Shown here in pieces: positions 16,741-26,140 of a stretch of DNA of 64,000 nt. The notes beneath the pieces are model-generated. The model was not told the DNA's origin and made no database searches. It worked only from the letters and a program-made list of their open reading frames with translations. The stretch spans positions 558,001-622,000 of the forward strand of contig NZ_CM001442.1 of the NCBI RefSeq assembly GCF_000244915.1, read 5' to 3'. A program made the position numbers and the translations under genes. The first letter of the stretch is position 1. Each line of letters opens with the position of its first letter. This DNA comes from Bradyrhizobium sp. WSM471 (GTDB lineage Bacteria > Pseudomonadota > Alphaproteobacteria > Rhizobiales > Xanthobacteraceae).

Positions 16741-16852
16741 CATGGTTCGAGACGCCCGCCTTGGCGGGCTCCTCACCATGAGGGTCTAGAATCCGCAGTA
16801 AGTTGCGACCTCATCCTGAGGGCCCGCCGCAGGCGGGCGTCTCGAAGGATGG
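16741..16852. repeat. Intergenic palindromic repeat (CTCATCCTGAGG / TCGAAGGATGG family)
   Basis: Two inverted arms: GGTTCGAGACGCCCGCC with CTCACCATGAGG on the left, and CCTCATCCTGAGG with GGCGGGCGTCTCGAAGG on the right. Relatives lie at 52404-52512 and, shortened, at 54449-54490. It is a non-coding REP-like element of the type scattered through Bradyrhizobium-like genomes. Confidence 0.7.
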
Positions 16853-16961
16853 CCGCAAACGAGCTTTCGCCAAGTATCGTTTCATTAATCCAATTTGACT
16901 CGAATTTTAGCCAATTCCCCAACAAGTGTTAGGGTTACTTCCTCGATCTCTAGACGAATTA

Positions 16962-17061
16962 TTGTCCGCTTTACCACCCGCCTCTAACAGAGGGACGGCG
17001 GACAACGCACGTGCCTCATACAGGCCAATAAGTGCGGCCCGCTCCACGCGGAGGTGGCACG
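16962..17061 (+). ncRNA. Structured 5' leader of metZ, possible regulatory RNA
   Basis: Two abutting hairpins precede the gene. Hairpin 1 has an 8-bp perfect outer stem TTGTCCGC (16962-16969) / GCGGACAA (16998-17005) and an inner CCTCT/AGAGG stem (16981-16985, 16989-16993). Hairpin 2 has CGCAC (17006-17010) / GTGCG (17032-17036) around GCCT/AGGC. CCACC in the internal loop of hairpin 1 (16974-16978) is complementary to GGTGG (17053-17057) inside the strong Shine-Dalgarno GGAGGTGG, and GTGCC (17011-17015) to GGCAC just before the ATG, so alternative folds could hide the ribosome site. I do not see the conserved sequence of SAM-II. Regulation by methionine or SAM is inference from the gene. Confidence 0.45.
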
Positions 17062-18363
17062 ATGCGCAACGAGACGATCGCTATTCACGCCGGCTACGAG
17101 CCCGAAGCCACCACGCACGCGGTTGCCGTGCCGATCTACCAGACCGCGGCCTACGCCTTCGACAGCGCCGATCACGGCGCGGCGCTCTTCAATCTCGAGA
17201 CCGAAGGCTATCGCTACAGCCGCATCGCCAATCCGACCAGCGCGGTGCTGGAGAAACGTATCGCCGAGCTCGAGGGCGGCGTCGGTGCGCTTGCGGTTGC
17301 GACCGGGCAGGCCGCGCTGCATTTCGCCTTCGTCAATGTCGCCGACCACGGCGGCAACATCGTTTCCGTGCCGCAGCTCTACGGCACCACGCATACGCTG
17401 CTCTCGCACATCCTGCCGCGGCAGGGTATCACCGGCCGCTTCGCCGAAAGCGACAAGCCCGAGGCGATCGAAAAGCTGATCGACGAGAACACCCGTGCCG
17501 TGTTCGCCGAAACCATCGGCAATCCCGCCGGCAATGTCTGCGACATCGAGGCACTGGCGAAGATCGCGCATGCGCATGGCGTGCCGCTGATCGTCGACAA
17601 TACCGTAGCAACCCCGATCCTGCTCAAGCCGTTCGACTACGGCGCCGACATCGCCGTGCATTCGCTGACGAAGTTTCTGGGTGGCCACGGCACCACGCTC
17701 GGCGGCGCCATCGTCGACTCCGGAAATTTCCCCTGGGCCAAGCACGCCGATCGCTTCCCCGGCTACAACAAGCCGGACGCCTCCTATCACGGCCTCGTCT
17801 ATGCCGAGCGCTTCGGCAAGACGGCCTATATCGAGCGCGCGCGCAGCATCTATCAGCGCACCATGGGTTCAGTGCTGTCGCCGTTCAACGCCTTCCTGCT
17901 GCTCCAGGGCATCGAGACCGTCGCGCTGCGCATGGAGCGCCACTGCGAGAATGCCCGCAAGGTCGCCGAATTCCTGCGCAAGGATCCGCGCGTGGCCTGG
18001 GTCAACTACACCGGCTTCCCGGACAGTCCCTATTATCCGCTGGTGCAGAAATATCTCGACGGCAACGCGTCGTCGCTGTTCACCTTCGGCATCAAGGGCG
18101 GCATGGAAGCCGGCAAGTCCTTCTATGATGCGCTGAAGCTGATCACGCGCCTCGTCAATATCGGCGATGCCAAGTCGCTGGCCTGCCATCCGGCCTCGAC
18201 CACGCACCGGCAGATGTCGGCGGAGCAGCAACGGGCCGCCGGCGTTTTGCCGGAAACGATCCGCTTGTCGATCGGCATCGAGCATTGCCAGGACATTATC
18301 GAGGACCTCGACCAGGCTTTGGAAAAGGCCTGCCCGTCCGCGCGCCTCCAGGCCGCGGAGTAG
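17062..18363 (+). CDS. metZ: O-acylhomoserine sulfhydrylase (direct sulfhydrylation)
   Basis: 433-residue PLP enzyme of the Cys/Met-metabolism family, expected to make homocysteine from O-acetyl- or O-succinylhomoserine and sulfide in the cytosol. Schiff-base lysine Lys204 in HSLTKFLGGHG, Asp179 in IVDNTVATP, and YSRIANPTSAVLEKRIAELEGG near residues 52-73 are characteristic. Length and C-terminus (TIRLSIGIEHCQDIIEDLDQAL) fit MetY/MetZ-type enzymes. ATG 17062 has an excellent GGAGGTGG site. A metA-like acyltransferase begins 12 bp downstream, giving the activating and sulfhydrylation steps in one operon. Acyl-donor preference cannot be read, so metY is an equally valid symbol. Confidence 0.9.
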   Translation: MRNETIAIHAGYEPEATTHAVAVPIYQTAAYAFDSADHGAALFNLETEGYRYSRIANPTSAVLEKRIAELEGGVGALAVATGQAALHFAFVNVADHGGNIVSVPQLYGTTHTLLSHILPRQGITGRFAESDKPEAIEKLIDENTRAVFAETIGNPAGNVCDIEALAKIAHAHGVPLIVDNTVATPILLKPFDYGADIAVHSLTKFLGGHGTTLGGAIVDSGNFPWAKHADRFPGYNKPDASYHGLVYAERFGKTAYIERARSIYQRTMGSVLSPFNAFLLLQGIETVALRMERHCENARKVAEFLRKDPRVAWVNYTGFPDSPYYPLVQKYLDGNASSLFTFGIKGGMEAGKSFYDALKLITRLVNIGDAKSLACHPASTTHRQMSAEQQRAAGVLPETIRLSIGIEHCQDIIEDLDQALEKACPSARLQAAE

Positions 18364-18375
18364 GCGGCCGCGCCG

Positions 18376-19377
18376 ATGACGATCCTGATCGACAGGGATC
18401 AAGCCATATCGAGCCCGGCACTGGTGCCGGCAGAGGGCGATCTGACGCGCGAGCACGGCGACGCCGAGCTCACCATCGGCTTGATCAACAACATGCCGGA
18501 TCCGGCGCTGAAGGCGACCGAGCGGCAGTTCATGAAGCTGCTGCAAGCCGCTGCAGGTCCGCGCCGCATCCGCTTTCACTGCTTCTCGCTGCCCTCGGTG
18601 AAACGTTCGCCGGAAGCGAAATGGCATGTCGAGAGCGAATATTCCGAACTCACCGAACTCAGGCGGCACAAGTTCGACGGCTTGATCGTGACCGGCGCCG
18701 AGCCGATCGCGCCCGAGCTCGACCAGGAACCGTACTGGCGCGATCTCACCGAGCTGATCGACTGGGCCAAGTTCAACACGCGCTCGACGATCTGGTCGTG
18801 CCTCGCCGCGCATGCCGCGGTGCTGCATCTCGACCGGATCGAACGGCGGCCGCTCGCCACCAAATGTCACGGCATTTTCGACTGCGAAGCCGTGACCAGC
18901 GATCCGCTGACGCGGGCGGCGCCTGCGCCCCTCAAGGTCTCGCATTCGCGTCTCAACGAGATCGCCGAGAGCGATCTCGCGCAGGCCGGCTATCAGGTGC
19001 TGACGCGTTCGGCAAAGGCCGGGGTCGATATCTTCGTCCGGCAATATGCCAGCCGCTTCGTGTTCTTCCAGGGCCATCCGGAATATGACGCGCTGTCGCT
19101 TCAGCGTGAATATCTGCGCGACATCGGCCGTTATCTCGCGCGTGAGCGCGACTATTACCCGCATTTGCCCGTGAGCTATTTTGACGCTTCGACGGAAGAG
19201 AAGCTGGTCCGCTTCGAGAAACAGGCAAGGCACCAGCGCCACCCCGCGCTCAGCAACGAACTGCCGGCGCTGAATTTGCGTGCCGATATCGCTGCCGGCA
19301 GCGCCGCGGCGGCATTGTTCCGGAACTGGCTGCAATATCTCGGCGCGGAGACCGACGCGTCGGTGCTTGCCCGTTAG
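18376..19377 (+). CDS. metA: MetA-family homoserine O-acyltransferase
   Basis: 333-residue class-I glutamine-amidotransferase-like fold enzyme. The catalytic set aligns with E. coli MetA: Cys142 (WSCLAAHAA), His234 and Glu236 (FQGHPEYD). The early motif LTIGLINNMPDPALKATERQ is the family hallmark. At the position reported to decide acetyl versus succinyl use (residue 111) this protein has Ile in VTGAEPIAPEL, neither Gly nor Glu, so acyl specificity is left open. It follows metZ by 12 bp and should supply its substrate. MetA-family enzymes act in the cytosol at the branch from homoserine to methionine. Confidence 0.85.
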   Translation: MTILIDRDQAISSPALVPAEGDLTREHGDAELTIGLINNMPDPALKATERQFMKLLQAAAGPRRIRFHCFSLPSVKRSPEAKWHVESEYSELTELRRHKFDGLIVTGAEPIAPELDQEPYWRDLTELIDWAKFNTRSTIWSCLAAHAAVLHLDRIERRPLATKCHGIFDCEAVTSDPLTRAAPAPLKVSHSRLNEIAESDLAQAGYQVLTRSAKAGVDIFVRQYASRFVFFQGHPEYDALSLQREYLRDIGRYLARERDYYPHLPVSYFDASTEEKLVRFEKQARHQRHPALSNELPALNLRADIAAGSAAAALFRNWLQYLGAETDASVLAR

Positions 19378-19472
19378 GTCAGAACGACGGGATCGACGTT
19401 AGGACTAACGAAGTGTGAAGCTTGCCTCGAGCGGCGCACGAATGCTTCAGTGAGGGGCGAGACAGACAGGAA

Positions 19473-20225
19473 ATGCGAGTCGTGTGGTCGGCACTCCAGG
19501 GACGCGTGAGCAATCGGCTGGCCCGGCATTTTCGCGCCGCGCCGCACCGGCTGCCCGCGCATGCGCCCATGGTGAGCTTCACCTTCGACGATGCCCCCGA
19601 TAGCGCCGCAGGCGAGGGCGCCGGGCTTCTGGAGCAGCATGGCGGCCGTGGCACGTTCTATCTCGCCGGCAGCCTGGTCGATCGTCCCTCGGACCATTGG
19701 CATGGCCTGTCCAACGACGCCATCGTGCGGCTCCACCGGGCCGGCCACGAGATTGCCTGCCACACCTTCTCGCACCTGAGTGCGGTCAATCTCGACGAGG
19801 CCGCCATGGCCCGCGAGATCGCGCGAAACCGCAGCCATTTTCGCGGCATCGATTCCTCGATCACGCTGGAAAATTTCGCTTACCCCTATGGCATCGCGTC
19901 GGTATGGCGCAAGCCGCAGCTCGCCAAGACCTTCCGCTCGGCGCGCGGCATCCTTCCCGGCGTCAATCGCGACGTCATCGACCTCCAGTTCCTGCGCGCC
20001 TCGCCCCTGGTGGATTGCGAGATCGACATTGCGGGCGTCGATCGCTATTTCGATGAGGCGGTCGGGAGCGGCGGATGGCTGATCTTCTACGGTCATGACG
20101 TCGCCAACGTGCCGAGCCCGTATGGCTGCACGCCGGAGCTGATGCGCCATGCGCTGCGGGCGGCCGGGAAGCGCAACATGCCGATCGTGACAGTCGCGGA
20201 AGCGCTGCGAAGGATAGGGGCGTAG
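19473..20225 (+). CDS. Polysaccharide deacetylase family protein (NodB homology)
   Basis: 250 residues from ATG 19473. NodB-fold motifs: metal-binding SFTFDDAPDS near residue 33, HEIACHTFSHLSAVNL near 92 with the His-x3-His zinc pair, and a later FAYPYG motif. The chain ends with WLIFYGHDVA near 208 (catalytic-histidine region). No signal peptide, unlike envelope chitin or peptidoglycan deacetylases, so the substrate is probably cytoplasmic or membrane-proximal. It lies about 95 bp after metA and shows no functional link to it. Not nodB itself: no nod gene is nearby. Start choice is uncertain because the AGGA is very close to the ATG. Confidence 0.85.
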   Translation: MRVVWSALQGRVSNRLARHFRAAPHRLPAHAPMVSFTFDDAPDSAAGEGAGLLEQHGGRGTFYLAGSLVDRPSDHWHGLSNDAIVRLHRAGHEIACHTFSHLSAVNLDEAAMAREIARNRSHFRGIDSSITLENFAYPYGIASVWRKPQLAKTFRSARGILPGVNRDVIDLQFLRASPLVDCEIDIAGVDRYFDEAVGSGGWLIFYGHDVANVPSPYGCTPELMRHALRAAGKRNMPIVTVAEALRRIGA

Positions 20226-20229
20226 CGAC

Positions 20230-20440
20230 TTCTTCCCTTCTCCCCTTGTGGGAGAAGGTGGCATAGGCGGCCTTCGGCGGCCGTTCTTAACACGAACGCC
20301 GATGCTTCGCATCGGCTATGGCGCCGGATGAGGGGTTGTTTCCGCGAATTCAACTGCAGCAGGCGCGCGGAGAGGTACCCCTCACCCGTCTCGCCGCTAC
20401 GCGACGAGCCACCCTCTCCCACAAGGGGAGAGGGGAAGAC
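20230..20440. repeat. Inverted intergenic repeat with CTCTCCC-GGGAGAG arms
   Basis: Left arm at 20230-20260 (CTTCTCCCCTTGTGGGAGAA then GGTGGC) and right arm at about 20408-20438 (GCCACC then CTCTCCCACAAGGGGAGAGG) are reverse complements with only a few mismatches. A smaller palindrome (CGATGCTTCGCATCG) lies inside. This fills the gap between the deacetylase and recQ and is one of the common non-coding repeats of Bradyrhizobium/Rhodopseudomonas chromosomes. Confidence 0.7.
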
Positions 20441-20529
20441 TCGCGTCTCGCTCCGCAAACAGTCTTGCCACGCCCGCGCGGTCATGCGACTGGCCTTGTG
20501 ACGAATCTCACGGCCTCCCCGACGTGCCC

Positions 20530-22395
20530 ATGTCCTCTCCTTCCACCGCTCCGCTGCCTGCGCCGGCCCATGGCCGCGATGCGCTGTCGGTGCTGCGTTC
20601 GGTGTTCGGCCTGCCCGGGTTCCGCGGCGCGCAGGGCGAGATCATCCGGCACGTCACGGACGGCGGCAATTGCCTGGTGCTGATGCCGACCGGCGGCGGC
20701 AAGTCGCTATGCTATCAATTGCCGGCACTGCTGCGCGAAGGCTGCGGTGTCGTGGTGTCGCCCTTGATTGCGCTGATGCGCGACCAGGTCGCCGCCATGC
20801 TCGAAGCCGGCGTCAACGCCGCCGCGCTGAACTCGTCGCTGACCCCGCAGGAAGCCTCCGACATCGAGCGGCGCCTGATCGCGGGTGATCTCGACCTGCT
20901 CTATGTCGCGCCGGAACGGCTGGTGACGCCACGCTGCCTGGCGCTGTTGGCGCGGGCCAAGGTGGCGCTGTTCGCGATCGACGAGGCGCATTGCGTCTCG
21001 CAATGGGGCCATGATTTTCGTCCCGAATATGTCGGCCTGTCGATCATCGCCGAGCGCTTTCCCGACGTGCCGCGCATCGCGCTGACCGCGACTGCCGACG
21101 AATTGACCCGCAAGGAGATCGTCGAGCGGCTTGCGCTTGCAGACAGTCCGCACTTCGTCTCCAGCTTCGATCGTCCCAACATTCGTTACGAGATCGTCGA
21201 CAAGCGCAACGCGGTGTCGCAGCTCAAGGACTTGATCCGGGAGCGTCACGCGGGCGATGCAGGCGTCGTCTATTGCCTGTCCCGCAAACGGGTGGAGGAG
21301 GTCGCCGCCGCGCTCGACGACGCTGGCATTGCGGCGTTGCCCTATCACGCCGGGCTCGACAGCAGCGTGCGCTCGCGCAACCAGGACCGCTTCCTCAACG
21401 AGGACGGCATCGTCATCGTCGCGACCATTGCCTTCGGCATGGGCATCGACAAGCCGGACGTGCGCTTCGTCGCGCATCTCGATCTACCCAAGAGCATCGA
21501 GGCCTATTACCAGGAGACGGGACGCGCCGGCCGTGACGGCAAGCCGTCGGCGGCCTGGATGGCCTACGGTCTCTCGGACATCGTGCAGCAGCGCCGCATG
21601 ATCGACGAGTCGAGCGGCTCCGAGGAATTCAAGCGGGTCTCGATCGGCAAGCTCGATGCGCTCGTTGGCCTTGCCGAAACGCCGCACTGCCGGCGCCGGC
21701 GGCTGCTCGCTTATTTCGGCGAGATCGTGATGGGCGAGGGCTGCGGCAATTGCGACAATTGCCTGACGCCACCGAAAATGCGCGACGGCAAGGTGCTGGC
21801 GCAAAAGCTTCTGTCCTGCGTATATCGCACCGGGCAGCGCTTCGGCGCCATGCACCTCATCGACGTGCTGATCGGACGGCTCACCGAGAAGGTGACGCAG
21901 TTCGGCCACGACAAGCTCACGGTGTTCGGCATCGGACGCGAGCTCAACGAGAAGCAGTGGCGCACGGTGCTGCGGCAGCTCGTGGCGATGGGACATTTGC
22001 TGAGTGACAGCGAAGCTTTCGGCGCGCTGAAGCTGACGGAATCGTCGCGCGGCGTGCTGCGGGGCGAAACGGAGGTGTGGCTGCGCGAGGAGGCGCCCGG
22101 CGCCCGGATCCGTTCGAGCCGCGCCAAGTCCCGCCGCGGCGATCTGGCGCCGGCGGCCGGTGCGCCGCAGGGCGATGTCGATCCTGAATTGCGCGCGCGG
22201 CTACGAGCCTGGCGCTCGGAGATTGCCCGCGAACGCGGCGTGCCGGCCTACGTCGTGCTGCACGACGCCACCATCGACGGCATCGTTCGCGCATGGCCGA
22301 CCACGCTGGACGAGCTGCGCAATGTGCCCGGCATCGGCGACAAGAAGCTCGAGCATTACGGCGACGAGCTGCTGCAGATTGTCAGGGCGCGGTAG
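20530..22395 (+). CDS. recQ: ATP-dependent DNA helicase RecQ
   Basis: 621 residues from ATG 20530 (a GTG at 20524 is also in frame). Domains in order: SF2 helicase core with Walker [19 protein letters not shown] box [18 protein letters not shown], motif [14 protein letters not shown]; a RecQ zinc-binding region with four cysteines ([13 protein letters not shown]); a winged helix; a linker rich in Arg; and a C-terminal HRDC domain ([20 protein letters not shown]). Full length for the family. It unwinds duplex DNA 3' to 5' in recombination and fork repair. It appears to stand alone between two repeat elements. Confidence 0.96.
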   Translation: MSSPSTAPLPAPAHGRDALSVLRSVFGLPGFRGAQGEIIRHVTDGGNCLVLMPTGGGKSLCYQLPALLREGCGVVVSPLIALMRDQVAAMLEAGVNAAALNSSLTPQEASDIERRLIAGDLDLLYVAPERLVTPRCLALLARAKVALFAIDEAHCVSQWGHDFRPEYVGLSIIAERFPDVPRIALTATADELTRKEIVERLALADSPHFVSSFDRPNIRYEIVDKRNAVSQLKDLIRERHAGDAGVVYCLSRKRVEEVAAALDDAGIAALPYHAGLDSSVRSRNQDRFLNEDGIVIVATIAFGMGIDKPDVRFVAHLDLPKSIEAYYQETGRAGRDGKPSAAWMAYGLSDIVQQRRMIDESSGSEEFKRVSIGKLDALVGLAETPHCRRRRLLAYFGEIVMGEGCGNCDNCLTPPKMRDGKVLAQKLLSCVYRTGQRFGAMHLIDVLIGRLTEKVTQFGHDKLTVFGIGRELNEKQWRTVLRQLVAMGHLLSDSEAFGALKLTESSRGVLRGETEVWLREEAPGARIRSSRAKSRRGDLAPAAGAPQGDVDPELRARLRAWRSEIARERGVPAYVVLHDATIDGIVRAWPTTLDELRNVPGIGDKKLEHYGDELLQIVRAR

Positions 22396-22437
22396 GGGCG
22401 CGCGGTGGCGGTTGTTAGCGCGCCAACTCCCCCACAT

Positions 22438-22575
22438 CGTCATCCCGGACAAGCGCAGCGAAGCGGAGCGCAGATCCGGGATCCATACCGCGTGATTTGT
22501 CTTGGGGCACGCGCGACGACGCTCGTCGCCAAACTGCTCCCTGGGGCTATGGGTCCCGGCCTTCGCCGGGACGAC
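22438..22575 (-). repeat. MITE-like dispersed repeat, copy 1
   Basis: Read on the minus strand it starts GTCGTCCCGGCGAAGGCCGG, continues through ACCCATAGCCCCAGGGAGCA and GGCGACGAGC, and ends GTCCGGGATGACG. The same order of blocks occurs in the other orientation at 47709-47840. Non-coding, about 138 bp, with terminal GC-rich inverted repeats. Confidence 0.65.
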
Positions 22576-22607
22576 AGCGGTAAATGAGGCGCGAGGTGCG
22601 GCCTACC

Positions 22608-23621
22608 TCACCCGTTCCGGAACGCATATCCATAGCCGTTCAGCGCCGGCGCGCCGCCGAGATGCGCGTAGAGGATCTTGGCGCCCTTCTCGAAATAGCC
22701 CTTCTGCGTAAGGTCGATCAGGCCCTGCATCGACTTGCCCTCGTAGACGGGGTCGGTGATCATGGCTTCGAGACGCGCGGTGAGGCGGATCGCCTCCTTG
22801 GTCTCTTCCGACGGCACGCCGTAGGCGGGATAAGCATAATCCTCGATCAGCACGACGTCGTCGGCGACGAGATCCTTGCCGAGCTCGACGAGCTTGGCCG
22901 TGTTCTGTGCGATCGAGAGCACCTGCGCCTTGGTCTGCGCCGGGGTGAAGGAGGCGTCGATGCCGATCACCTTTCGCGCGCGGCCATCGGCGGCGAAGCC
23001 GACCAGCATGCCGGCATGGGTCGAGCCGGTGACGGTGCAGACCACGATGTAGTCGAACTTGAAGCCGAGCTCGGCTTCCTGCTCGCGCACCTCTTCGGCG
23101 AAGCCGACATAGCCGAGGCCGCCGAATTTGTGCACGGAGGCGCCGGCGGGAATCGCATAGGGCTTGCCGCCCGCCGCCTTCACCTCCTCGATCGCGTCCT
23201 CCCAGCTCTTGCGGATGCCGATGTCGAAGCCGTCGTCGACCAGGCGCACGTCGGCGCCCATGATGCGCGACAGCATGATGTTGCCGACGCGGTCATAGAC
23301 GGCGTCCTCGTGCGGCACCCAGGCTTCCTGCACCAGGCGGCACTTCATGCCGATCTTGGCCGCGACCGCCGCGATCATGCGGGTGTGGTTGGACTGCACG
23401 CCGCCGATCGAGACCAGCGTGTCGGCGTTCGAGGCGATCGCGTCAGGGATGATGTATTCGAGCTTGCGCAGCTTGTTGCCGCCATAGGCGAGCCCGGAAT
23501 TGCAGTCCTCGCGCTTGGCATAGACCTCGACATTGCCGCCGAGATGCTTCGACAGCCGCTCCAGCTTCTCGATGGGTGTTGGACCAAAGGTCAGCGGATA
23601 GCGCGCGAATTTTTCGAGCAT
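22608..23621 (-). CDS. acdS: 1-aminocyclopropane-1-carboxylate (ACC) deaminase
   Basis: 337-residue PLP enzyme that cleaves ACC, the plant ethylene precursor, to 2-oxobutyrate and ammonia; cytosolic. Schiff-base lysine Lys50 in [13 protein letters not shown]. The residues that separate true ACC deaminases from D-cysteine desulfhydrases are both ACC-type: Glu294 (DPVYEGKS) and Leu321 ([10 protein letters not shown]), one less than the Pseudomonas numbering. ATG at 23621 is chosen because the protein then starts [18 protein letters not shown] like other AcdS; the open frame extends further upstream but without similarity. The divergent gene acdR, an Lrp-type regulator, is the known activator in rhizobia. 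Enables lowering of root ethylene during plant association. Confidence 0.96.
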   Translation of the reverse strand: MLEKFARYPLTFGPTPIEKLERLSKHLGGNVEVYAKREDCNSGLAYGGNKLRKLEYIIPDAIASNADTLVSIGGVQSNHTRMIAAVAAKIGMKCRLVQEAWVPHEDAVYDRVGNIMLSRIMGADVRLVDDGFDIGIRKSWEDAIEEVKAAGGKPYAIPAGASVHKFGGLGYVGFAEEVREQEAELGFKFDYIVVCTVTGSTHAGMLVGFAADGRARKVIGIDASFTPAQTKAQVLSIAQNTAKLVELGKDLVADDVVLIEDYAYPAYGVPSEETKEAIRLTARLEAMITDPVYEGKSMQGLIDLTQKGYFEKGAKILYAHLGGAPALNGYGYAFRNG

Positions 23622-23739
23622 CGTCAGGTCATCCCGATTGGTGTTGGTGTCTGCGAAAACGCTAGCATCGCGCTGCAAAAAGGTGCTTTCAAATATTGCG
23701 GCCCTGTTGCGCACGATCTTGCAGAAATTGCGCCATAGG

Positions 23740-23762
23740 GTATTCTTTCTTTCGTATAATAC
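23740..23762. promoter_or_regulatory. Dyad and -10 element between acdS and acdR
   Basis: GTATT (23740-23744) and AATAC (23758-23762) form an inverted repeat in an AT-rich island between the divergent genes; a TATAAT-like TATAAT (23755-23760, TATAAT read as GTATAATACG) lies within it and suits rightward transcription of acdR. AcdR belongs to the Lrp family, which binds such dyads and activates the divergent deaminase gene, so this is the probable control site. Confidence 0.5.
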
Positions 23763-23784
23763 GCGAATTACGGAAGCTTCTTTC

Positions 23785-24249
23785 ATGTCCGCCCGTCTTG
23801 ATCGCATCGACCTTAAGATGTTGCGATTGCTGCAAAATAACGGCCGGCTCAGCAACGCGGAGCTCGCCGAAACCGTCGCCATCAGTCCCGCCACCTGCCA
23901 TCGGCGCACCCAGCGCCTGTTCGAGCACGGTTTCATCGCCGCCGTCCGCGCCATGGTCGCGCCCAAGAAGGTGGCCAAGGGCACGCTGGTGATGGTCGGC
24001 GTCGTGCTCGACCGTTCGACGCCGGAGAGCTTTGCGATCTTCGAGCAGGCGATCACCAGGCTGAAATTCGTGCTCGACTGTCACCTCGTCGCCGGCGACT
24101 TCGACTATTTCCTCAAGATCCGCGTTGGCGACATGGAGGACTTCAACCGTATCCATGGCGAGCAGCTGATCGCGCTGCCCGGCGTGCGCCAGACCCGCAC
24201 CTTCTTCGTGATGAAGGAAGTCATCGACAACGCGCCGCTGGAGTTTTGA
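23785..24249 (+). CDS. acdR: Lrp/AsnC family regulator of ACC deaminase
   Basis: 154 residues from ATG 23785. N-terminal helix-turn-helix ([20 protein letters not shown], then [20 protein letters not shown]) and C-terminal RAM/AsnC domain ([36 protein letters not shown]). Divergent from acdS with 163 bp between the starts, the arrangement described for acdR-acdS in Bradyrhizobium, Mesorhizobium and Azospirillum relatives. AcdR normally activates acdS in response to ACC. Expected to act as an octamer or dimer on the intergenic dyad. Confidence 0.92.
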   Translation: MSARLDRIDLKMLRLLQNNGRLSNAELAETVAISPATCHRRTQRLFEHGFIAAVRAMVAPKKVAKGTLVMVGVVLDRSTPESFAIFEQAITRLKFVLDCHLVAGDFDYFLKIRVGDMEDFNRIHGEQLIALPGVRQTRTFFVMKEVIDNAPLEF

Positions 24250-24294
24250 GCGGAAGCTATTGATGCGCGATCCGCATCATGAGAGATTCAGGTG

Positions 24295-25455
24295 ATGCAG
24301 ACAGTCCCCTTCCGCCACCTCGATCCGGCCGGACCGGCCTATCGGCGCGGCTGGGTCGACGAAGCCGTGGCCGCGATCGAGGCTGACCAGTGCCGCACGG
24401 CTGACACGCATCTGATCCGGCTGATCGTGCCGGCGCTCTCAGGCATCGACATCTATCTGAAAGACGAGTCGACGCATCCGACCGGCAGCCTGAAGCATCG
24501 GCTCGCGCGCTCGCTGTTCCTTTACGCGCTCTGCAACGGCCACATCCGCGAAGGTACGCCCGTCGTCGAGGCCTCGTCGGGATCGACCGCGGTGTCCGAA
24601 GCCTATTTCGCGCAGATGATCGGCGTGCCCTTCTACGCCGTGATGCCGCGAACGACCTCGGCGGAGAAGATCGCCGCGATCGAGCATTACGGCGGCAACT
24701 GCCATCTGATCGATGACGGCCGCGCGCTGTATGCGGAGGCCGGCGCGCTGGCCGCACGGCTGGGCGGCCACTACATGGACCAGTTTACCTTCGCCGAGCG
24801 CGCCACCGACTGGCGCGGCAACAACAACATCGCCGAATCCATCTTCACGCAATTGCAGGGCGAGCCGCGCCCGCTGCCGGACTGGATCGTGATGGGGGCG
24901 GGCACCGGTGGCACCTCGGCCACCATCGGACGCTATTTGCGCTATCGCCAATATCCGACACGGCTGTGCGTCGCCGATGTCGAGCATTCCGCTTTCTTCG
25001 ACTGCTTCAGCTCGCAGGACCGCTCCCATGTTTGCGATCGCCCTTCGCTGATCGAAGGTGTCGGCCGGCCGCGCTGCGAACCCTCCTTCGTGCCGGGCGT
25101 GGTCGACCGCATGATGAAGATCCCGGATGCGGCGACGATCGCGGCGATGAACGTGTTGTCGCGCCGGCTGCGCCGCGCGGTGGGTGGCTCTACGGGCACC
25201 AATTTCCTGGCGCTGTGCCGGCTCGCCTCGGAGATGCGAAGGACGAATCAGACGGGGTCGCTGGTGACGCTGATCTGCGATTCCGGCGAGCGCTACCGGC
25301 AGACCTATTATGAGCCCGCCTGGCTGAAAGCGCGCGGTCTCGATCCAGCGCCGTTCGAGGCGGCCTTGTCGTCGTTCCTCGATACGGCGCAACCGCTGGC
25401 GCTTGAGTTCGAAGACGTAACGAATCCGCAGAACTTGCGAAATCCTGGCGCCTGA
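24295..25455 (+). CDS. PLP-dependent cysteine-synthase-family enzyme (possible cysteine desulfhydrase)
   Basis: 386 residues from ATG 24295 with GAGAGA upstream (a GTG directly before is also in frame). Fold-type II PLP enzyme: Schiff-base lysine in [14 protein letters not shown] (about residue 64), substrate loop [13 protein letters not shown], and the phosphate-binding glycine loop [18 protein letters not shown]. The chain is longer than CysK (about 310) and has an extra C-terminal part after [15 protein letters not shown], as in Cds1-type cysteine desulfhydrases. It starts 45 bp after acdR in the same direction. Sulfide release from L-cysteine is one candidate activity; cysteine or cystathionine synthesis is another. 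Confidence 0.78.
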   Translation: MQTVPFRHLDPAGPAYRRGWVDEAVAAIEADQCRTADTHLIRLIVPALSGIDIYLKDESTHPTGSLKHRLARSLFLYALCNGHIREGTPVVEASSGSTAVSEAYFAQMIGVPFYAVMPRTTSAEKIAAIEHYGGNCHLIDDGRALYAEAGALAARLGGHYMDQFTFAERATDWRGNNNIAESIFTQLQGEPRPLPDWIVMGAGTGGTSATIGRYLRYRQYPTRLCVADVEHSAFFDCFSSQDRSHVCDRPSLIEGVGRPRCEPSFVPGVVDRMMKIPDAATIAAMNVLSRRLRRAVGGSTGTNFLALCRLASEMRRTNQTGSLVTLICDSGERYRQTYYEPAWLKARGLDPAPFEAALSSFLDTAQPLALEFEDVTNPQNLRNPGA

Positions 25456-25566
25456 TAGCTGGCGCTTCCCTGCCATTTGCAAGATTGCACGGCCGTCACG
25501 GCAACTTCACTTGCCTTGCGCGGTCGCGCGGGCGAGTTTCGCGGCTTCTCAACGAGGAGACCTGCC

Positions 25567-26127
25567 GTGCGCCTTCCCATTCTCGATCCGAAAGACCTGA
25601 GTGCCGAACAGAAGCCGCTCTATGACGACATGCGAGCCGGCATCAAGGACCACTTCAAGGGCTTTGTGAACATGCGCGACGATGGCGCGCTGCTCGGGCC
25701 GTGGAATCCATGGATCCGCGAGCCGCGCTTCGGCAAGCCTGTGTGGGACCTGGTCAAGGCGATCGCGTCGAACCCGCTGCTGCCGGCACCGGTGCGCGAG
25801 GTCGCGATCCTCGTCACCGGCTCGCATTTCCGCTCCGGCTACGAGCTCTATGCGCATGTGCTGGTCGCCGAACAGCGCGGCCTCTCCGACGAGAAGCTCG
25901 CGACCATCGTCGCCGGACAGCGGCCGGTCGATCTCACCAAGCAGGAAGCCGTGGCCTATGACGTGGCGTCCGCATTGGTCAGCGGCGGCGTGCTGCCGGA
26001 ACTGACTTATCGGGCCGCGGTCAAGGAATTCGGCGAGCACGGCGCGGCCGAACTGTCCTATCTCGTCGGCATTTACTGCATGGTGTCGGCTACGCTGAAC
26101 ACGTTCGATGTGCCGGTGCCGGACTAG
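25567..26127 (+). CDS. Carboxymuconolactone decarboxylase (CMD)/AhpD-like family protein
   Basis: 186 residues from GTG 25567 with GAGGAGA seven bases upstream. An all-helical CMD fold is suggested by PLLPAPVREVAILVTGSHFR, SGYELYAHVLVAEQRGLSDE and a later ELSYLVGIYCMVSATLNTFD helix. The paired CxxC of AhpD peroxidases is absent (only one Cys, near the C-terminus), so a peroxidase role is unlikely. Many Bradyrhizobium paralogues are annotated only by family. Convergent with the diguanylate cyclase gene, 13 bp apart. Substrate unknown. Confidence 0.8.
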   Translation: MRLPILDPKDLSAEQKPLYDDMRAGIKDHFKGFVNMRDDGALLGPWNPWIREPRFGKPVWDLVKAIASNPLLPAPVREVAILVTGSHFRSGYELYAHVLVAEQRGLSDEKLATIVAGQRPVDLTKQEAVAYDVASALVSGGVLPELTYRAAVKEFGEHGAAELSYLVGIYCMVSATLNTFDVPVPD

Positions 26128-26140
26128 ATCTACGGAGCGA

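Noticed and set aside
16860..17061. SAM-II (metA-type) riboswitch
   Set aside because: The conserved GATTT and GCTAAA blocks of SAM-II are absent. A structured leader is reported instead without naming a class.
19473..20225. nodB (nodulation chitooligosaccharide deacetylase)
   Set aside because: Only the general NodB fold matches; no nod box or other nod genes are near.
20226..20529. Possible CRISPR-like or attachment-site repeat
   Set aside because: Only two inverted arms, not regularly spaced direct repeats; matches the dispersed REP-like type.
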